A stretch of DNA of 64,000 bases from Anas platyrhynchos. Its lineage: Eukaryota > Chordata > Aves > Anseriformes > Anatidae. The notes beneath the pieces are model-generated. The model saw only the letters and a list, made by a program, of their open reading frames with translations, was not told the DNA's origin and did no database searches. The DNA lies in the NCBI RefSeq assembly GCF_047663525.1, contig NC_092591.1, positions 46,911,501 to 46,975,500 on the forward strand, read 5' to 3'. Position 1 is the first letter of the stretch; each line of letters opens with the position of its first letter. Of the stretch, positions 14,501 through 25,754 are shown piece after piece. The position numbers were made by a program, and so were the translations under genes.

Positions 14501-17500
14501 ATTAATAGCCACTGTGGCTACACTTAAATGTTATTTGGCTAAAATGTTGAAAATAATGTAAGATCACAGTATATCTTTAAAAATATGTAATTCTTTGGCC
14601 AAGGTACATGATACTACTGTCAAAGACCAAATTTAGAATGATGTGATGACAAATTTGCAAGGTATCTTAATATAAAAGATATACTCAGTGAAACTAATCT
14701 ACCTGAACCATTGAGAGTTTTATCAAAATTTAATACTAGGCAATATACTGTTGCAGGTTTGCAGTGATTTAAGACTTGATCCTGTATTTCTCTTGAAAGT
14801 TGATAAGTGATTTCATAATACTATACGATACCAAGACTGTAAGAAACAACACAAGTTTGTTGGAGCTTTTTCTAAAAAGTTGCCTGAAAAGAGTTTTCTC
14901 TTTCTGCTGAAGAAAGCATAGCATTGCTCAACCCCTTGGTCTGTCTGTCTGTAGGTAATGAAACACTTCTCTAATTCTGTTGAGAAGTTGTCTTTCATAG
15001 TTTCCTTCCACTTTTTAATGCTGTCATCACTCTTGCTTCTAATCTGTCACTTGGGTAAGCCATTCTCTGTGTGCCCGTATATTCTTGCCTACATTTTAAA
15101 TACTTGTGAGTATTGTAACTGGTATACTTGTTAACTGATTGTGCAGTTGTAGTTAGAAATGCCACTAATTTGATGAGGTGTCTGCTTCAAAGTGCACATC
15201 ACAGTAGCTAATATACATCTACATTTATGGTTTTGAACTAAAACTTTTCTACTGTCACAATTAACCACCCAAAAGGGTTTGGTTAAGACGTATAAACTTA
15301 AGCTACTGAACACCTTCAGCCATCTCTTGCCTTCAGGAGGAATCCCTGGTTCCTAACAATCAGGGATGGGTGGGCTGGGGGATAGAAGAGGGAGGGGGGG
15401 GGAATCACTGCCTAAAACCTTTCTAGGTGTAATGAGCTAGGGCAGCTAATTATTTTTTCATGCATTAAACTCAGCAGTGCCGTTTTTGAGGAAGGAGGTA
15501 AAAGAAGTAACTAAGCACTAAGCTGTCTTTACTAACTCCTGCTGTCTCTGTCGCTACCACCTTTCTTCCTTTGTGCTGCCTGAACTAGCCCTGACCTGGC
15601 TTCATCTGAGGTAGTTTCTGAGGAACCAGCTGATACTGTGCATGATGCTGATGAGCTTTTTCACAAGTAAGCAATAATAAAACCTTGCAAGGCTGGGCAA
15701 CTTCCAGAATATAGTTACAAAGCAAAACTATAGTATACATTGAGTTAATACCAGCAAAAGCAGACAAACATACTGTCAGACTTGTGACTAGAACACGTCT
15801 GTAGATACTGTGCATTTTATGAGATGCTTGTGAAAACACAGCTTAGAGCTGGCTTTTATGAGTCAGTGCTATCACCAAGTGCTCTAAAATAAGGCAATGA
15901 CAGTTGTATATTAAGCTTTGCAACTATTCACAAAAAAAGGAAAAAAGGGTAAACTATTAAAAGTATTGATATTTGGAAGTATGTTTTAAGTGCCTTGAAT
16001 GAAAAAGGCCAATGTTTGCTGACCACCTCTTCTACTTTAAGTGAAGGGTGACAGACAGAAGGACTGAAATCACTACAGAATGTGCTTCTCTCAAAATGAC
16101 TGAAAAAAATACAGCTCCCAAGTCAACATGTACGTGATACAGAACTGATAAAAACAAGGGAACTCTTTTTTTCTTTCAGGTTGAAACAGTCAAAGCTTCC
16201 AACTTTTGAATTCTGCGCCAGCCTAATGAATTTCAGAAGTTGTCAAGAATATGAATAAGAAAAATCCTAGTCTGTTGCCTGGTCCTTAATAGTGTGTGTG
16301 TGTGTGTGTGTGTAGCATATTGTGGCTTACTTTGTAGTTTCTCAGGCATCCTATCAGATAGAAATTCCAGTTATTTTAGTGTCCTGCAAGTGGTGATTTA
16401 GGTTGTAAAATGGATTTGTCTCTTTTTAACTGCAGTTTTCTGCAAAAGCCTCTCTCGCAGACTGATGCCCTCTAGGTTAACAACAATCTTCATCCACTCT
16501 GTAAACCCTGAATTTTGTGGTTCTGAATTTTGTTTAGTGTGTCTTAATTTAAAACACATTTGCCCTCTCTTCCTCTAGGTTTGTGTGTAAAAATAACGGA
16601 GTCTTATTTGAAAATCAGTTGCTACAAATTGGATTGAAATCTGAATTTCGACAGAACCTGGGTAAGCTTTCAGAAACAGTGGCTGTCTGCATTATTAACC
16701 CCAAAATCAGCACGAGGTTGAGGATAGGGCTTAGTTTTCGGGTGCTGAAGAGGGGAATGTAATTTCAGGCCTAACCTGTCTTTCTAAACCTTGCTGTTTG
16801 TGTGTCCCTGGCATCTGTGTGAGTTCTTTTCTTAAACCTTTCAGTTGTTTTGGTATCTGAGATGAAATGGGAGCCTAAATGGTTCCAAGTTCCACTTCTT
16901 ACTGCATAGTTCTAAGGCCCATACAGCCAGAGTTTTATAAAGGGACCATTCTCCAGATTTTTTTGTATCCTATGGTAGAGCTTATGGTAATACTATGAAG
17001 CACAATATTTTTTAGACATTTTTCTCCTAATACATTAATGTACAAGACAGTGAAAGTATCTAATGAGGAGCTTGGAATCGAGCACTGTCCAGAAATAGGA
17101 TTGCTTGCTTCACCCCTTCTGCATTACTTTTGGTACTGCAGTAATCTTTTTTACAGAGATGGTAGCATTTTCCAGCAACTGGAAGACTTCATACAGGCAG
17201 TTAAATAATTAGTGGGACACAGAGGTCTCTTGGTTTGTTTTAACGTGTTATTTTATTTTGAGCTGTGAATATCTTGGCAAGATAAAGCACGTAAATTTTG
17301 CTTGATTTTAAAAGTTGCTTCAAAGAAGTGTAGAAAAACAATGTATTAGATACTTGAAGCACAATAGTCCAGTATGATCACATGCGGTGTGCCTAAAACT
17401 TCTGCTTTCTTTTGTTTCTAGGACGTATGTTCATATTCTATGGTAATAAGACATCAACACAGTTCTTGAATTTTACTCCAACAGTAATCTGCTCAGATGA

Positions 17501-20500
17501 CCTTCAGCCAAATATCCTTAAATGCAGTACCAATTGCCTGTTCTTTGGGGTTTGTGTTTTATGCTACACATAAGTGTAATAAAACTTGCTGGATCAGGAC
17601 TTCATGTCCTCAAACATGAAGTAGGAACTTGCTGATATCTTTCTAAACTTCTTATAGAAAGAACAAATCTTGAGCAGTGATGGAAGAATCTCCTTAAAGT
17701 TCTGCTTACAGAAACACCTTTTACACTTGAAATAAGGGGGTGTTATTCTGAATAAATATGTAATGTAACTTGGTAGCTTTCTCCATTGTCATGAGGTAGT
17801 TGAGATATAGACATGATATTCTTCAAGTGCTGCATTAGCAGATGACTTCTGACTTGAGCTGTAGGTAGAAGAATGCATGTACTCAAAGATGACAGTGCTT
17901 TAAAATAAGCTTTTCCTTTACAGTTTTTCCCTTTAATGCTTTATATTGCAAAATTAAGATTTCTGGGATAGTATGTAATCTAATGTGTTTGACTCAGCAT
18001 CACTGTAATGTTCAAATCAAAATAAGCTAATCTGGTGTCTTTTATTGTAGACTGCATGCTCTCAAATGTTTTTGGGAACACCTTTAGCACAATTTCTGTA
18101 ACTGAGAATTGTGGGAGCTATTGCTTCCGGGCAGGTCAATATGAAAAGAAACAATTTAGCTTTAAAAGACCTGGGCTTTGAATTTTCAGTAGAATACAGA
18201 GAATCAACAGACACAGCGTTAATTCTTCCTACAGTTTACCAGTAATACTTGCTTCTTTCAAATTTTTTTGTAAGTTATCAGTTCATTGACGATTTTCCTT
18301 AGCCACTTCTCATGCCTGAATCTTCAGACAAAGCCTGTTGACCCCACAGTGGATGGAGGTGCACAGGTTCAACAGGTTGTGAACATTGAATGTGTGTCAG
18401 ACTTCATGGAAGCTCCAATCCTGAACATTCAATTCAGGTAAAAACGAAGTAGTTCAATACTATTGAATTAATTAAATGAAAGATTTTTTGTTGTTTTGGA
18501 CCTCTGACTAAATTGTAGAATACAGAGTCTCAAGATCCAAAGCTATCTTGGGTAGATGATTTACCTGAAAATTTGACCTAACAAAGTTTTAAGCTACCGG
18601 AGGAGGGTGGAAACCCACTTGTAACAATATAGTTGAAGGAAAAAATATCATAAAGAAGCAACTACTGGTTAAAAAAAAAAAAGTCTCCATGTTTGCTATC
18701 TCTGCTATGCATATAAAACAATCATCTTGGCATTTGTTCAAGACATCTTGATGGGGAATATATACAGTAACTTTCTGGCAACTAAGAACATTTCTGCAAA
18801 AAAAAAAGAAAGTTGGATAAGAAATGTATGTAGTGAAAATTAGAATCTTGTTATATCAACTCAGCATCAACCTTTGAGAAGGAATCATTTAAAATCTTGG
18901 TTTCTGTCCTCCATTCTGTTTTTAAAGTCTAAGCTGTTTTTATTGGTGTTTTCACAGGAGAATCTTTTCAGTCCCTTGATGGGGTACTATCTAGAAGGAT
19001 AGCAACCTATGTTGAAATATATTCTTATTAGAAATTCCTTCAACTTGCCTTTACGTGCCGTTTAAGCAGAACAAATAAAATAAATCTGTCAGTGGATTAA
19101 AACTACATCTTAGAAATAACATCATCTGCAGTTCTTGGATTTTAATCATCAGACAACTGCAACTCAGAGTTCATTCTCAATTGCTTGGTTTATTTAGGCT
19201 GTGAAACTGCTGGCACTTTGTACTACACATACCATGTTCTGTCTGTTCTGTATGCAGGTACGGGGGAACATTCCAAAATCTTTCAGTAAAATTACCCATC
19301 ACGCTGAATAAATTTTTTCAGCCAACAGAGATGTCTTCTCAAGACTTTTTCCAGCGTTGGAAGCAACTGAGCAAGTAAGGCTGTGTCTGTATTTGGGCTT
19401 AAGGCTTTTGTGGTGGGCCAAGAAAAAGCAAAACCAGTGTACTGTGAATATAGCTGATACAGTGCCCCACTTCTTGCTTAGTCCTGAGAATTATAAACTT
19501 CTATAAAAATAACTTTCCTAAGTTGCTATTATTATTTAGTTGCTATTGAACGATACTGTATGTATTACACGTTATATGAGGTATTCATCTTTCCTTGTCT
19601 TGCAGTCCTAAACAAGAAGTACAGAATATCTTTAAAGCAAAACACCCAATGGATGCAGAGATCACAAAAGCAAAGGTTGGTGGTAGTACAGTATTTCTAA
19701 CCTTGTAGCGTAAGGATAGTGGTATAAGCAAGCTCTGTTCCTTTTAGTTGATAGAGCTATCAGATCATCCTGTTAAAGCATAAGTCTGTGTGTAACAGAC
19801 CTTTGGCAGGGCTGGGTTGGAAGGATTGTTCCTCAGTATGGCTTGAACTAATTGTAGTTTTTAACAGCAGTTGGAAATTTTATTTATGTTTTATTTATTT
19901 ATAAATATGATTATTTATGAAAATGTGGAGTCTGCTTAAAACTGAATTAGAAGAAACTTAAAGCCTTAATTTATTCTAGGGTTACTAGTGAGAGAAGAAA
20001 ACAGAATAGCACTAAGGCTTCTTGTAGAGCTGTCTGCCTTAGGCAAAGCAGAAGTGACTGCTGCAAGGCAGGAATGGCTTTATCAAAAAGAGGGGAGTTT
20101 TATGTTTAATCTAACTAATTTCTCAGCAATTTGCCAGAAGAACATATTCAGGGGCAACTCAGTATCAGGCATCACTCTTTCTCACTCAAAATTTCTGTTG
20201 TATTGTATATTGATATTGAAAAGTGCATTAATGTCTTGAACACTTCAAATTAGTCTACTGGTTGTTTTGCTAATGAGTGGTGGCTGTGCTTGGGTAGACT
20301 CGTTGTTGTTGTCCTGCTTTCCTGACATTTAAATCTTTTGGGTCTCTTTCATAGATAATTGGCTTTGGATCGGCCCTACTTGAGGAGGTTGATCCCAATC
20401 CTGCTAACTTTGTTGGTGCTGGTATCATACATACAAAAACTACTCAGATTGGATGCTTGCTGCGCCTTGAACCCAACCTCCAGGCACAGGTATCTGTTTC

Positions 20501-21391
20501 TGTATCTACAGCTTAAATACAAGTTCTTGTCTGCACTAAATAATTAAAAAAAAAAAAAAAAAAGTATATATTTGAAATTCCTTAAGGTTATTTAGTGAGA
20601 AGTGTATTTTGTAATTGCTAATTGTGACTGTAGGCTCTAATAAGAAATGAAATTGCAACAGCTGATTCTGGCATATTTTTGTAAGCTGTTGCTTCAGAGA
20701 AATTCTTTTCCATGTGCATATCACTCTGTTATTCCAGACTCTGTGGATTCTCATCTTCCCTTGAAGGCTAAATACTTAATGTTTTCATTTTTTTGCACCT
20801 TGGATAAGAATAACTCTAATTCCCTTTGCCAATTAAAAATAAAAGAATAATGTAGCTAAAAAGTAAAATGTACACAAATGAACACAAAATTGTTAAATCA
20901 GAGGAATAATATTTTCAGAAGTATTTGGATAGAGATTTTATCAAAAGATAATTAAGGGCCAAAAGTAAGTTTTGGGTAGTAAGTCCCCTTTTTTCTGAGC
21001 AAGTGGACATGAAGAGTTTTTAGACTTTTCCACAACGCTTATTCCTCTTAAAGGAAAAAATGTTGTACATCATGTTGTCAGTAAAGCTTAAAATCATTAG
21101 AATAATGGTAACTTTCCCAATGAGGGTTTGAAGACTTGCTCCATCCTATGCTTTGAAAGAGCTAAATTGCTCAGTGACTGCCTGTTTCTGAATGTTTTAA
21201 CTTGGTCTTTTTCTTACCAACTCTAACAAAAGAAGTGAATAGTAACTGGTTAACTTTCACTAGTTGTTTAATACCAAATGATATTTAAAAAAATATTTTG
21301 TGTTCTTTTTCAGATGTATAGGCTCACACTACGAACAAGTAAAGAAGCTGTATCTCAGAGATTATGTGAATTGCTGTCAGAACAGTTTTAA
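173..21391 (+). CDS. AP2A2: AP-2 complex subunit alpha-2 (alpha-C adaptin), 3' 21 exons
   Basis: Large subunit of the AP-2 clathrin adaptor, which binds PtdIns(4,5)P2, cargo and accessory proteins at the plasma membrane during endocytosis. Exons, with all splice phases agreeing: 173-315, 1124-1317, 3082-3211, 4182-4283, 5732-5840, 6347-6497, 6911-7079, 7954-8091, 9216-9398, 10123-10220, 10395-10626, 11708-11881, 13721-13884, 15589-15666, 16579-16661, 17422-17511, 18314-18437, 19258-19374, 19606-19675, 20355-20489, 21314-21391 (TAA). The translation follows vertebrate alpha-adaptin almost without gaps from GDKALDGY to the terminal LCELLSEQF. Alpha-C rather than alpha-A is chosen from the hinge ([15 protein letters not shown]) and from the MUC6 neighbour. 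The 5' exons encoding about 45 residues lie outside the window. Introns are AT-rich and hold only simple repeats. Confidence 0.96.
9894..9921 (+). repeat. 12-bp perfect hairpin
   Basis: AGTGCTGCTAGG, a TGGG loop, then CCTAGCAGCACT. It lies in the AP2A2 intron between exons 9,216-9,398 and 10,123-10,220. Too short for a typical pre-miRNA stem; function unknown. Confidence 0.85.
11508..11539 (+). repeat. Poly(A) tract, 32 nt
   Basis: Uninterrupted A run in the AP2A2 intron ahead of exon 11,708; likely length-polymorphic. Confidence 0.95.
11708..15666 (+). CDS. AP2A2: AP2A2 hinge exons, including a probable cassette exon
   Basis: Exons 11708-11881, 13721-13884 and 15589-15666 encode the end of the trunk ([20 protein letters not shown]) and the flexible Ser/Pro/Ala-rich hinge ([35 protein letters not shown]). 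The third of these, 78 nt and phase 2-2, adds [18 protein letters not shown] and DADELFHK. Leaving it out joins NFA-R directly to FVCKNNG, which is the usual mammalian alpha-C sequence as I remember it. Its DADELFHK end resembles the ADELLNK segment of the long alpha-A (AP2A1) isoform. I infer it is alternatively spliced; the splice sites and frame are seen, the usage is not. Confidence 0.85.
16292..16313 (+). repeat. (GT)11 microsatellite
   Basis: Perfect dinucleotide repeat in the AP2A2 intron between exons 15,589-15,666 and 16,579-16,661. Confidence 0.95.
16579..21391 (+). CDS. AP2A2: AP2A2 exons encoding the alpha-ear (appendage)
   Basis: Seven exons encode the C-terminal appendage, a beta-sandwich followed by the platform subdomain that recruits accessory proteins carrying DPF/DPW motifs. 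The N-terminal half begins at [20 protein letters not shown] and the platform includes [12 protein letters not shown] (19258-19374), whose Trp is the known DPF/W-binding residue of alpha-C. The protein ends [12 protein letters not shown] with TAA at 21389-21391. All junctions are GT-AG except 17511/18314, which appears to flank a U12-type intron. With the splice used here that junction codon reads Ser where mammals have Asn. Confidence 0.93.
17512..18313 (+). other. AP2A2: Probable U12-type (AT-initial) intron in AP2A2
   Basis: The intron starts with ATATCCTT, the exact minor-spliceosome 5' splice site consensus, immediately after codon fragment CCA-A. No U2-type GT donor nearby keeps the frame. 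A U12-like branch site, TTTTCCTTAGCC, lies at about 18294-18305, roughly 12 nt before the position that restores the AP2A2 frame (exon resumes GC-CTG-AAT at 18314). The intron would then end in AT rather than AC. AC and AG dinucleotides just upstream are too near the branch site and out of frame. Confidence 0.75.
20546..20563 (+). repeat. Poly(A) tract, 18 nt
   Basis: A run just downstream of AP2A2 exon 20,355-20,489, in the last intron. Confidence 0.9.
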
Positions 21392-21445
21392 TACTAACCA
21401 TGACAGTTTTGTTTTTCCATTTATATCATTGTCATCATACTTGCA

Positions 21446-21451
21446 AATAAA
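21446..21451 (+). promoter_or_regulatory. AP2A2: AP2A2 proximal poly(A) signal
   Basis: An AATAAA lies 55 nt after the stop codon and is followed by T/GT-rich sequence, so a very short 3' UTR is possible. Other AATAAA hexamers on the same strand at 23989-23994 and 24683-24688 could end longer UTR forms. The sequence alone cannot say which is used. Confidence 0.55.
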
Positions 21452-24400
21452 TGTCTTGTACATCACTGTCTGAGTACTGCAATGTTAACAAATACCAGCT
21501 CCCTGCCTTAATAGGACTTGCCCCTTGTTTGAAATTGTGATTAGAAAATGTACAGTACAGGGAAGTGACTTTTTACATAAAAAGTGGCTTTTAATATGTT
21601 ACACAAAGGGTGGAAGGGTTGTCTTTGTGCTCCTTTTATTGCAGAGGTTAAACTTTTAAACTTGTTAAAGGGAAGTTGATTTTGATAGGCTGACCAAGGG
21701 TTTCAACTGGAAAAGATTAGTAACGTTTCTCTCTTACTGCCTTTAGCAGGTACTCCCTCTGCTCTGAGCTGAAAGAAACCAGTGTAATGCTGCTCGGTAG
21801 GGTTAATGCCAGATATACATGTAGAGTTAAAAGCCTTGTAATGTTAAACATTGCCACAAGTTTTGTACTGGATGGGAAGGGCAGATTACAAGGTGTTTGA
21901 TTTAAGTGGACATTTATGTTGAATGTCGCCAATCTGTGTTGTATTTGAAAAATGATACAGGTCCAGAGTCTTAAAGTATTAATCTTATAATCCTTTATGT
22001 CTTACTGTTTTCTGATCTTTGGAAAGTGGATTGAACACAAAAGCTATTCTTAATCCTTCTGCTTATCTCAAATAATGAGGTGAGCTTCCCTGATAGGTAG
22101 TGAATGAGTACACGCTTGTTGGGTCAAACCGAAGTTAAATATTCTGTTCTGTTTTTTCTGCTACCCATCAGATTTAGCAAGCAGCAGTCCCAATGATGTG
22201 ATATAACTAACTGCAGAGAGTAAGGGTTCTCATCAGTGTGGTGTTGTATAAAAGGAAAACAGGGAAGAAACGTGCCCTTTAAGGCTAAGGCATGCACTTT
22301 GCTAGACAGAAATCTAATTTTAAACATTTTTTTTCCCCAGTGTATAATAATGTTAAAGCTTGAGGGGCTGAGTAACTGCTATCTGTATAGTTTTCTGTCT
22401 GTCAGTGGTGGTAAAAATATCCAACATGGTGTAAAGATCTATGTTGAGACTGAGCTAGAAAAGCTGAAAATATTCAGCTTACATAGTGGTTTTTACAACC
22501 AAAACCTCTGTACCTTGTTCCAGATCATCAAACTCTGCAGCCTCTCTGCACAACTCAGTGGGCGGAATTTTGGCTCACATTCTTGAAGCTTTGAGATGCA
22601 CCAGAGGCTGCCAAAACGAGCAGGTGAGGTTGTGCAGTTCGAAACTGCGGGCAGTTGTCAGTGAGGCAGTACTACAGGTCAGGATGAACCAAGAGGTCAG
22701 CTGCTGCTGACGTGAGAAGTGAACCTCGGATTAAGATTCCCCTAAGGTTGTTTGAAGGAAGCCCGGGACTGTTGTCTCAGCACATACAGCCAAGTCTGCC
22801 CTTGAAATAAAAGCGTCAAGTGATAGTGGTCGTGATGACAGTGAGAATCGTGCCCTGCTGCCCAGTGCAAAGGAGGGGACAGGATTCTCCTTGGTTGAGT
22901 GTGCCTTGCTTTCCTTCAGTGCTTTGAGTTGAAGATGGAACTAGGTGATTACAGTTCGGTGCAGTGGAAGGCTAATGGTTGTGCTTGAGTACCAGTGAAA
23001 AATGAGAGGAACAAAGGTTTGGGTGTGGTGTGTGATTTTGTTGCTTTGTTTTGCTTTTTTCCAGAAATGGTTGGTAATTTATGGATGTTATGTCTGAAAA
23101 CTTGTCTGTTGACCTGGTCTTTCTGAAAAAAGTTCTCTTAAACAATTGGCCCTCTTGTGGCCTCCCACGCAGCTAATCACAACTCTCTGATCACAAATAT
23201 TGTCTTTGAAAAATCTTCATACACGTTTCCTACACTCAAGTTGGGTAGTTGGCGGAGTACTACTGGAGTACCTACATTCTGTCCTTTGGAGGCTGTATGA
23301 TCTTTACTAATCCCATGATCTTAACCATGTTGGCTACTGTGTTAAAAATTTGATGTGCTGAACTAAAGGGAGTCTTAGCAGAGACAGGGAGTAGCTTTTT
23401 TCATTTTTTTCCAAATCCTGTTGTACATCTGTTCCTCTGAGTATGTTCTGTGCCCTCATTAAAGGACATCTTGAGACACACTGTACTATATTAGTTCACT
23501 TAGCTTTGGTTCCAGCTGTGCTAAATAAAAATGTGCATTAAAAATATGCGTAGGAGGGGGGTAAGGGAAAGCATCTTTTCAGTGGTGACTGTATTAAGCT
23601 TATGACTGTTCACGTTTTGTATTAGATGTCAGCTCAGTGAAGCCATGAGCAGAACAGTGAACAAATTAAGGATAAATACTTGATTATTTTTTTTTTGTGA
23701 ATGATGGTTAACTTACCAAAGTGATGTATCCTCTCAAGCAGACAAAGTAATTTCTGCAGTAAACAGTGTTATTGTTTTCAAGTACAGTATTTTCAGGCAT
23801 TGACATGTGAAAATAACTGAATAGCAAAACAGGTAGCATTTGTTCATTCTTGACCTACACTCCTGTATGTAACATTTATGGTGATTGTCTTATTTGTATA
23901 AAACAAAGTTCTGTCAAATTAAGTGGAGAATTTTCATATAGAAGACTATATATTAGACTATATTCATCAGAAGAACATATTAAGATTAAATAAATGATTA
24001 GAACAGTAATCAGACTGTCCTTTTTTGTCTGGGGAAATGGGAGCATAAAGAATACTTGCCCAGAATGGTTGTTTCGTTCTGAATATAATGTTATGGACCA
24101 ACAATCGATGTAGGATGGTTAATTCTTTCCTACAAATGACTGACTACAGGGTTGTGTTTGGTTCAGTCTTACCTGACCTGCAGATCTCTGGTTCCCCACT
24201 GAGTTTGGGTTTCTGTATGGATTATTTTTGTCACATGTTATAAATATTCTGCTGTAAAAACTTGATGTAAAACCTGTCTTCCTCTATGTTTGTATGTTTA
24301 ACAGCTGACCATATCACTATTAACAGTACATGCTACCGTAAACTGGTGTAACTCCTCAGAATAATAACTTGAAACCTATGTTCACAGCTGCTTTTTGGAT

Positions 24401-25222
24401 TTCAGCTTGTTTCAAAACAGTGGTTCTTTCCTTGTTTCCATTCATTGCAGGGTACAAATACCAATGTACGTGGCATCTCACACACGGCTTTCCATGTTAC
24501 TCTATTTGAACGATGGGGTAAGCCAGAAGCCGCAAAAGCACACGTCCCTATCACACCGAGGCAGGACATGTAAAAGATTGATGTTGCTGTAAAAGAAGAG
24601 AGTACCTGAACAACTAAATAGCTTCACTCGAACTTTGCATGTATGCTTCAGGTTCTTCTTACTTCTCTAAAACTTACTTAAAAATAAACAAAAAAAAAAG
24701 CCCCTGGGCATTATGAACTTCTGTGCAACTTTTTCTCAAATGAATTGCAGATGGGTGATAGTAAAAAATACTAAAGAAATACTCACTACTAGCAGCAAGT
24801 AGAAGTTGCTTGGGTGAGCAACTGCCTCTTGTTTGAGCATCATGGTCTGGTAAGTACTCTTTGATACTTAAACTTCTGCCAGAGAATTGCCCTGCAAATT
24901 TCTTCTTTGTCCAAAAGCCCCTAGAAACATCTGTTAATTACATCTTCAGAAATGCATTAAGGGTGCAGGGAGAAGCCTTCTCCCAATAAGGCTCAGTCAC
25001 ACAGTACCTTGCTGTCTGCCAGCAGCTGTGTACGAACAAGCACAAACACTGTGCCCACTTCCAAAGGAAAGGCAGCGGCTCACCGCAGCCATCTCTTCTT
25101 GGATTGCACAGTGACGGGCTACCCCCAGGTCCTAGCTCAAGTGTACAACCTAACACCCTATTTTCAGTTAAAAAAAATGGCCAGACAATGAGAAACAATT
25201 TAACAAATTCAATTCCTTCTAC
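21452..25222. other. AP2A2 distal 3' UTR / intergenic DNA between convergent genes
   Basis: No open reading frame longer than about 115 codons and no recognisable protein motif is seen on either strand. The stretch is AT-rich and single-copy within this window, with scattered AATAAA hexamers on the plus strand. It probably holds the long AP2A2 3' UTR and a short gap before the MUC6 3' end. The two stop codons are about 4.2 kb apart. Confidence 0.6.
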
Positions 25223-25228
25223 TTTATT
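25223..25228 (-). promoter_or_regulatory. MUC6: Candidate MUC6 poly(A) signal
   Basis: On the minus strand an AATAAA (plus-strand TTTATT) lies about 350 nt downstream of the MUC6 stop codon. It is the first clear hexamer I see in this orientation, so it probably ends the mucin mRNA. Confidence 0.45.
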
Positions 25229-25576
25229 TGGAAGTCAAATTTCTGTTATTGCACAGTGCACAGGCCAGTGTTCAGCCTCTAGTTAAATATCACCCTGAGC
25301 ATGGCCAGACAGTCTCTGACGTTGTCACTCCCTACCCCTGCCCATTCTTCTTTCTCCCTACCCTTTCCCCCTCCCCTCAAAATCAGGAATAATTTATGAT
25401 GTAGTTAACTTCATTGACACTCCAGGTAGCTGCTCAGGAAGCCTCTGCAAGGCTAACCATATAATCAATACAAAAGAACTCCCAGCAAGGAGCAATCGCT
25501 GTGGAAGTATGTAGTTGTAATTAGCATTTAATAAAATTAAAAATATATCTGTATCTGAGGCTATCTGGAGGTCTGG

Positions 25577-25754
25577 CTATTGTATGCAGGTGTCAAAGTT
25601 GCAAACACAGCCACCAAACACAGTGATTTCCTTGACAAGCCTTTTTTGGGGGTTATCTGGGTCTTCACATGGTAGCTGGAATTCCTTCTTATAAAGTCGA
25701 AGAGGCCTACAACAGCCGCATGCTGTGGTGACCTCCATGGTCTCAGCATTCAAC
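25577..25754 (-). CDS. MUC6: MUC6 cystine-knot exon 2 and stop
   Basis: Final coding exon: [33 protein letters not shown] and [14 protein letters not shown], then TAG at 25577-25579. It completes the knot with CxCC and the terminal CxC...C cysteines. The reading frame stays open upstream of 25,754, but the start used here follows the aaacag acceptor, which matches phase 2 of the preceding exon and the CTCK alignment. The protein ends two residues after the last Cys. Confidence 0.93.

Noticed and set aside
22236..22710. Overlapping plus-strand ORFs in the AP2A2 downstream region
   Set aside because: No recognisable motif, low complexity and no splice context; probably untranslated or intergenic.
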